DNA from: CAZMGD01 sp964565705
Lineage (GTDB): Bacteria > Actinomycetota > Acidimicrobiia > Acidimicrobiales > Ilumatobacteraceae
Direction of reading: 5' to 3'
Length of the DNA: 18,719 nt
Assembly: GCA_964565705.1 (NCBI GenBank)
Contig: CAZMGD010000086.1
Coordinates: forward strand, 1-18,719
Below, piece after piece: positions 15,755 to 18,719 of the stretch. The notes beneath the pieces are model-generated. The model did not search any database, was not told the DNA's origin, and saw only the letters and a program-made list of their open reading frames with translations. Made by a program: the position numbers and the translations under genes. Each line of letters begins with the position of its first letter. Positions within the stretch are counted from its first letter, which is position 1.

Positions 15755-16905
15755 ATGGCTCACATCGCGAAGAAGGGCGACCGGTTCTACGTCGTCGTGT
15801 ATGGCGGCATCGACGCTGCGACCGGCAGGGCGAAGCGCGACTGGCATGACGGCTACGCCACGCGCAAGGAGGCCGAGCGTGCCGCAGCCGAGATCACGAA
15901 GCGTCAGCACGACGGCGAGTACCGGTCGCCGGATCGCATCACGCTCGCCGAGTACCTGACCGAGCGGTGGCTGCCGCTGAAGAAATCTCAGCTGAGTCGG
16001 TCGACGTTCGACTCGTACCGCAACAGCGTGCGGCTGCACGTTGCGCCGAGGATCGGGGCGATCCAGCTACGCCAGCTCCAGCCCGAGGACCTTGACACGC
16101 TGTACGCCGAGCTGCTCGTCGACGGCAAGCTCAACGGCGCCGGCGGCGGGCTCGCACCGAAGACGGTGCGCAACATTCACGGCATGCTTCGCAAGGCGCT
16201 CGCCGACGCGCATCGCAAGGGCACCATCCATCGCAATGTCGCCGACTTCGCCGATCCGCCGACCGTGCGACACGCCGGCGCCAAGGAGCAGCAGGTCTGG
16301 TCGGCGGCCGAGCTGCGGTCCTTCCTCGACGCGATCGAGGACACCGACTCATACGCCCCGATCTACCTCGCCGCGAACACCGGGATGCGGCGCGGCGAAC
16401 TACTCGGGCTGACGTGGCGCAAGGTCGACCTCGACGAGGCCCGCCTCGTCGTCGACCAGCAACTGCTCTCCGTCGGATACAACGCCGAGGTCGGCGCGCC
16501 GAAGACGTCGACCAGCCGCCGCACGATCGACCTCGACCCACGGACCGTCGCCGTCCTGCGGACGTGGCGCCGGGTGCAGCACGAGCAGCTGATGGCCAAC
16601 GGGACGCGCAACGACGGCGACTTCGTGTTCACGCACCCCGAGACCGGCCAGCGGTCCATCCCGACCGCTTCTCCAAGATGTGGGACCAACTCGTCGCCGA
16701 ACACGGTCCCCGCCGCATCCGCCTCCACGACCTCCGCCACACCCACGCCTCGATCCTGCTCAAGGCGAACGTCCCCGTGAAGGTCGTCAGCGAACGCCTC
16801 GGCCACAGCAGCCCAGCGTTCACGATGACCGTCTACCAGCACGTGCTGCCCGGCATGCAAGCCGACGCCGCGGCCGCCTTCGGCGACGCCGTGTTCGGAC
16901 CGTAA
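15755..16905 (+). pseudogene. int: Tyrosine recombinase (integrase), split by a frameshift
   Basis: An integrase of about 383 aa would catalyse integration and excision at the tRNA core. It starts at ATG 15755 after GGAGAGG. Frame one gives the N-terminal arm-binding domain (MAHIAKKGDRFYVVVYGGID), the SAM-like core-binding domain (LAEYLTERWLPLKKSQLSRS) and the first catalytic block NTGMRRGELLGL (Arg at 212), reaching HPETGQ at codon 299. Frame one then runs into nonsense and stops at 16780. The natural continuation VHPDRFSKMWDQL, with LHDLRHTHASILL, LGHSS and VYQHVLPG, is in the next frame and ends at 16905. One base is missing near 16652, in the run CAGCGGTCC. As written, no single product has both the Arg and the nucleophilic Tyr. 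No slippery site is visible. Real inactivation and sequencing error are both possible. Confidence 0.9.
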
Positions 16906-16988
16906 CCGGCGTCGAAACGTCGAGGACCGCTCTCCTTGTCCGCCAAGAGATCTCGCGACCGGAACTGGGGACCGCTCGTCAGCGGAGC

Positions 16989-17156
16989 TCAGCTCGTGGT
17001 TTCCCGAAGGAAGTCCTGGGCGACACGCTGACCAAAGTCGAACGGCTGCTCGTCGCGCTCGCGCTCCTCAGCCACCTGATCCGGGAAAAAGGCTCGGAGG
17101 TAGTCGTCGTAGGAGCGGATGAGAGTCTCGTGCTCAGTGTCCGTCAGATTTGTCAT
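16989..17156 (-). CDS. Small acidic protein (55 aa), partner of the Ntn-like gene
   Basis: The minus strand from ATG 17156 encodes 55 residues beginning MTNLTDTEHETLIRSYDDYL and containing RAFFPDQVAEERERDEQPFD. It has 14 acidic residues against six arginines and no lysine, and is probably helical. The ATG is preceded by GAGAGGGG at a workable distance. The gene starts 23 bp inside the end of the upstream Ntn-like gene, so the two are almost certainly translated from one message. Clean codon usage, the ribosome-binding site and the overlap argue that it is real despite its size. I recognise no family. It could be an inhibitor, adaptor or antitoxin of the larger protein; this is inference from position only. 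Confidence 0.68.
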   Translation of the reverse strand: MTNLTDTEHETLIRSYDDYLRAFFPDQVAEERERDEQPFDFGQRVAQDFLRETTS

Positions 17157-18453
17157 GGGTGGTCCCCTCTCCAGTGTTCCTGTAGTAGTTCGCGAAGAAC
17201 TGCGGGTTCAAGTCAGGCTTGAAGTAGTGCTTACGGTTGATCCAGACGAGCCCGTCGATCTTGGAGATCACGGCGACATCGATCGGGCCGCCAACCGTCT
17301 CGACCTCGCCCATCGAGACCCGTCGTTTGAATGAGGTGAGATTCACCAGCGCTTCCGCCATCTCCGCGAGCTCCTCCTTCGGGAGGACCTCTACAGCCGC
17401 CACAATCGGGTCCACAAAGCGCCGGGACGTGAACGACCGTCGTTGCTCTGCGAAGTGCTCGGCGGCACGGCCACCTACCTCGCGAACGGCTTCCTCCACG
17501 GTTGCGCGCACGGTCGCATCTTCCACCTTCTCGCCGATCAGGGCCGGAAGGTCGCGCATGAACCCCGAGACGAATCCGTCGAGAGCTTGTTCGTAGTCCG
17601 GGGCTATCCCAGTGATAAACGTGTCGACCATCTCGCGCTGGGCGAAGGGTGAGATGCTGGCGGACCCGTCCTCGCCAACGCGGAACTGCGACCGTTGAGC
17701 GATCTTCGAAGCACCGTTGAATAGGCCATCGACCTCGTAGTCGATGATGGCAGGGAACACTTCGCTCGACCCGAATCCCGCGACGATCAGACTTGACCCT
17801 TGCCCGCTGAAGATGTCCTTGTACAGGATCAGTTCGCAGAGACGCCGGAGCCGCCCTGCCGATTCCTCGGACAGCGGCAGGTTTTCGAAAGTCTGATGCA
17901 CGAGCATCTCGTACGGCGAATCCTCCGCATCCAAGACATCCCGAGCGAATTGCTCGGATGAACGTTCAAGCGGTTCGAAGCCGGCGATCTCGGTCTCGAC
18001 TGTCTCCAGCACCGAGTCAGCGATGCCCTCAACCGCGCCACTCGAGATCGGGCCGGAGGACAGCGCCTCCCTCACGGCACCGTCGATCTGACCGCGAAGG
18101 TGGACGAGGAAGCTCCCCACCGTCTGCTCGAGGAAGCTCCGCCGAACCCCGACCGGGAACAGGTCCTGGTTAGCGGACAGCCACTCGACGAAGTCCTCCG
18201 CCGTGTCCCGAACAGTTGCGAACTGCTGATCGCCCAGTTGCTCGCGATACATCTTGATGCTGAGCTCCCAGGGAACACCCATGAGGTCAGCACTTCCGTT
18301 CACCATGACGCCGATCGGGTGGTACTTCGAGAGCGTGAACAGCTTGTTGACGGTGTTGTAGATCTTCTGCCCGACGTGGGTCGTGATGGTCACAGCACTG
18401 TCGGCAGCGAGAGCGACGGCCGATTGGTTCAGGATGGCGATCTCAGCGGTCAC
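17134..18453 (-). CDS. Predicted Ntn-hydrolase, HslV/proteasome-beta-like, with insertions
   Basis: The 439-aa product begins GTG-ACC, so Met removal would expose Thr, as in HslV. Mature numbering puts Asp at position 17 (VALAADSAVT), where proteasomal proteases have D17. The stretch from K37 to GSAD (53-56) has the same spacing as K33 to GTAD in HslV, with three extra residues before the Lys. Later pieces also fit: SLIVAGFGSSEVFPAIIDYE (221-240) for the central strands, and a helix followed by TVGGPIDVAVISKIDGLVW (386-404) for the last hairpin. About 140 mostly helical residues are inserted between (80-215) and a second helical block lies at 285-370. HslV is about 175 aa, so this is more than double. 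No ATPase partner is visible. AGGGAG lies six bases before the GTG. A threonine protease or amidase is likely; substrate and role are unknown. The alignment is by eye. Confidence 0.75.
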   Translation of the reverse strand: MTAEIAILNQSAVALAADSAVTITTHVGQKIYNTVNKLFTLSKYHPIGVMVNGSADLMGVPWELSIKMYREQLGDQQFATVRDTAEDFVEWLSANQDLFPVGVRRSFLEQTVGSFLVHLRGQIDGAVREALSSGPISSGAVEGIADSVLETVETEIAGFEPLERSSEQFARDVLDAEDSPYEMLVHQTFENLPLSEESAGRLRRLCELILYKDIFSGQGSSLIVAGFGSSEVFPAIIDYEVDGLFNGASKIAQRSQFRVGEDGSASISPFAQREMVDTFITGIAPDYEQALDGFVSGFMRDLPALIGEKVEDATVRATVEEAVREVGGRAAEHFAEQRRSFTSRRFVDPIVAAVEVLPKEELAEMAEALVNLTSFKRRVSMGEVETVGGPIDVAVISKIDGLVWINRKHYFKPDLNPQFFANYYRNTGEGTTHDKSDGH

Positions 18454-18540
18454 TCGTCACTCCCTGCCTGCTCGATGTCCTTCCACGGGGAGCGTACGCG
18501 ACCATCCGACGAGCGAGCGGAATAGGGATACCTGCTCCGG

Positions 18541-18563
18541 AAACGTCACGGGAATGACCGTTT
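18541..18563. promoter_or_regulatory. Near-palindrome upstream of the Ntn-like gene
   Basis: The sequence AAACGTCA (18541-18548) and TGACCGTTT (18555-18563) are inverted repeats with one extra base. They lie about 90 bp upstream of the Ntn-like start and next to the arm-site cluster. This could be an operator or an excisionase site; the function is not shown. Confidence 0.3.
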
Positions 18564-18572
18564 CGCGCCCTC

Positions 18573-18611
18573 GATCTTCTAACCAGTGGTTAGAAGAATG
18601 GTTAGAAGATC
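18573..18611. repeat. Right integrase arm-type repeats with perfect inverted copy
   Basis: Three copies of TGGTTAGAAGA are packed in 39 bp: one inverted (GATCTTCTAACCA, 18573-18585) and two direct (18587-18598 and 18599-18611), 12 bp apart. The outer copies form a perfect 13-bp inverted repeat ending in GATC. The tandem pair recurs at 347-368 at the far end. This is typical of integrase arm sites and may also serve excisionase or autoregulation. Confidence 0.72.
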
Positions 18612-18626
18612 GCCCGGTGAACGAGG

Positions 18627-18662
18627 AAAGCCCTGGCGGATGTTGCCATCTACCAGGGCTTT
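18627..18662 (-). terminator. Hairpin terminator of the tRNA-Met gene
   Basis: AAAGCCCTGG (18627-18636) and CCAGGGCTTT (18653-18662) make a perfect 10-bp stem with a 16-nt loop. Read on the minus strand it begins two bases after the CCA end of the tRNA and finishes in TTT. The element therefore brings its own terminator for the tRNA it restores. Confidence 0.6.
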
Positions 18663-18664
18663 CG

Positions 18665-18711
18665 TGGTGGCGGGGGCAGGATTTGAACCTGCGACCTTCG
18701 GGTTATGAGCC
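18665..18711 (-). repeat. Right attachment site (tRNA 3' half)
   Basis: This 47-bp block is repeated at 186-232 with two differences (18695 and 18702). It covers the anticodon loop to the CCA end of the tRNA. It marks the right end of the element, and the crossover lies somewhere within it. Confidence 0.9.
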
Positions 18712-18719
18712 CAGGTCCG
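18665..18719 (-). tRNA. tRNA-Met (CAT anticodon), probably initiator type, 3' part
   Basis: The minus strand gives ...TGGGCTCATAACCC..., a CAT anticodon in a CTCATAA loop on a GGG/CCC stem, then the T arm GCAGG-TTCAAAT-CCTGC and the encoded CCA end. Three consecutive G:C pairs in the anticodon stem are the mark of initiator tRNA. The 5' half lies beyond the window, so the acceptor 1:72 pair cannot be checked. This is the functional copy, restored after integration. Confidence 0.85.

Larger units (their letters stand above)
186..18711. mobile_element. Integrative and mobilizable element in a tRNA-Met gene (about 18.5 kb)
   Basis: The element is delimited by a 47-bp imperfect direct repeat, the 3' half of a tRNA-Met, with matching arm-type repeats just inside both ends. 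It carries an integrase (frameshifted), an excisionase-like HTH gene and a MobF relaxase close to the right end, plus defence-type cargo: a type IV TA-like pair, a NERD protein, a three-Cys/TcmP pair, a type I RM system and an Ntn-hydrolase-like gene. No FtsK/TraB-type translocase, coupling protein, secretion gene or replication initiator is visible, so transfer would need a helper. The direct repeat, arm sites and gene set are seen in the sequence; the mobilizable class is inferred from the gene content. Confidence 0.88.

Noticed and set aside
15464..16039. N-terminal extension of the excisionase-like frame
   Set aside because: It would run antisense to the integrase; the ATG at 15463 follows a strong GGGAGG and gives a normal-sized protein.
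16640..16680. Programmed frameshift in the integrase
   Set aside because: No slippery heptamer, pause structure or known precedent for this family is visible; a one-base deletion is simpler.
1..18719. CRISPR array, rRNA, riboswitch or complete insertion sequence
   Set aside because: No regularly spaced repeats, rRNA segments, recognisable riboswitch or transposase frame was seen anywhere in the window.

Overview
This window is a complete integrated mobile element of about 18.5 kb sitting in the 3' end of a tRNA-Met gene of a GC-rich bacterium. Strong G/C preference at third codon positions, GTG starts, short GTGA/ATGA gene overlaps and an actinobacterial-looking initiator-type tRNA-Met suggest an actinobacterium; an Acidimicrobiia-like host is only a guess. 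The element is bounded by a 47-bp direct repeat (186-232 and 18665-18711, two mismatches) that is the 3' half of the tRNA. Just inside each end lies a pair of 12-bp-spaced repeats (347-368 and 18587-18608, with an extra inverted copy at 18573-18585) that look like integrase arm sites. Left of 186 is host chromosome with the start of one unrecognised gene; right of 18711 the tRNA runs out of the window.

Mobility module (12262-16905): a divergent pair made of an excisionase-like HTH gene (minus) and a tyrosine integrase (plus), with a MobF/TraA relaxase-helicase after the excisionase. No coupling protein, type IV secretion gene or replication gene is visible, so the architecture is that of an integrative and mobilizable element. 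The integrase is split by a one-base frameshift near 16652 that separates the catalytic Arg from the HxxR/His/Tyr part. Together with the decayed left tRNA copy this suggests a grounded element, unless the frameshift is a sequencing error.

Cargo, left to right: (i) 473-2376, a type IV toxin-antitoxin-like pair (AbiEi-like wHTH protein plus AbiEii-like nucleotidyltransferase) preceded by repeated AGTC/GACT half-sites; (ii) 2484-5616 (minus), a Cys-rich NERD nuclease-domain protein, a DUF3024 protein, and the pair TcmP plus Gp37/Gp68 three-Cys-motif protein; (iii) 5677-11323 (minus), a type I restriction-modification operon in the order hsdR-hsdS-hsdM with 4-bp overlaps; (iv) 11492-12220 (minus), an unrecognised 242-aa protein; (v) 16989-18453 (minus), an unrecognised two-gene unit. 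Everything from the excisionase (15463) down to 2484 is on one strand, mostly with tiny gaps.

The most interesting locus is (v), next to the right attachment site. The 439-aa product can be aligned by eye to HslV/proteasome beta subunits: Thr after the initiator Met, Asp at mature position 17, a Lys-to-GSAD spacing identical to HslV, and the usual later strand and GG-hairpin pattern. Two helical insertions roughly double its size. No ATPase partner is present; instead it overlaps a previously unlisted 55-aa acidic ORF with a strong ribosome-binding site. This looks like a candidate stand-alone threonine-protease module in a defence-type island.
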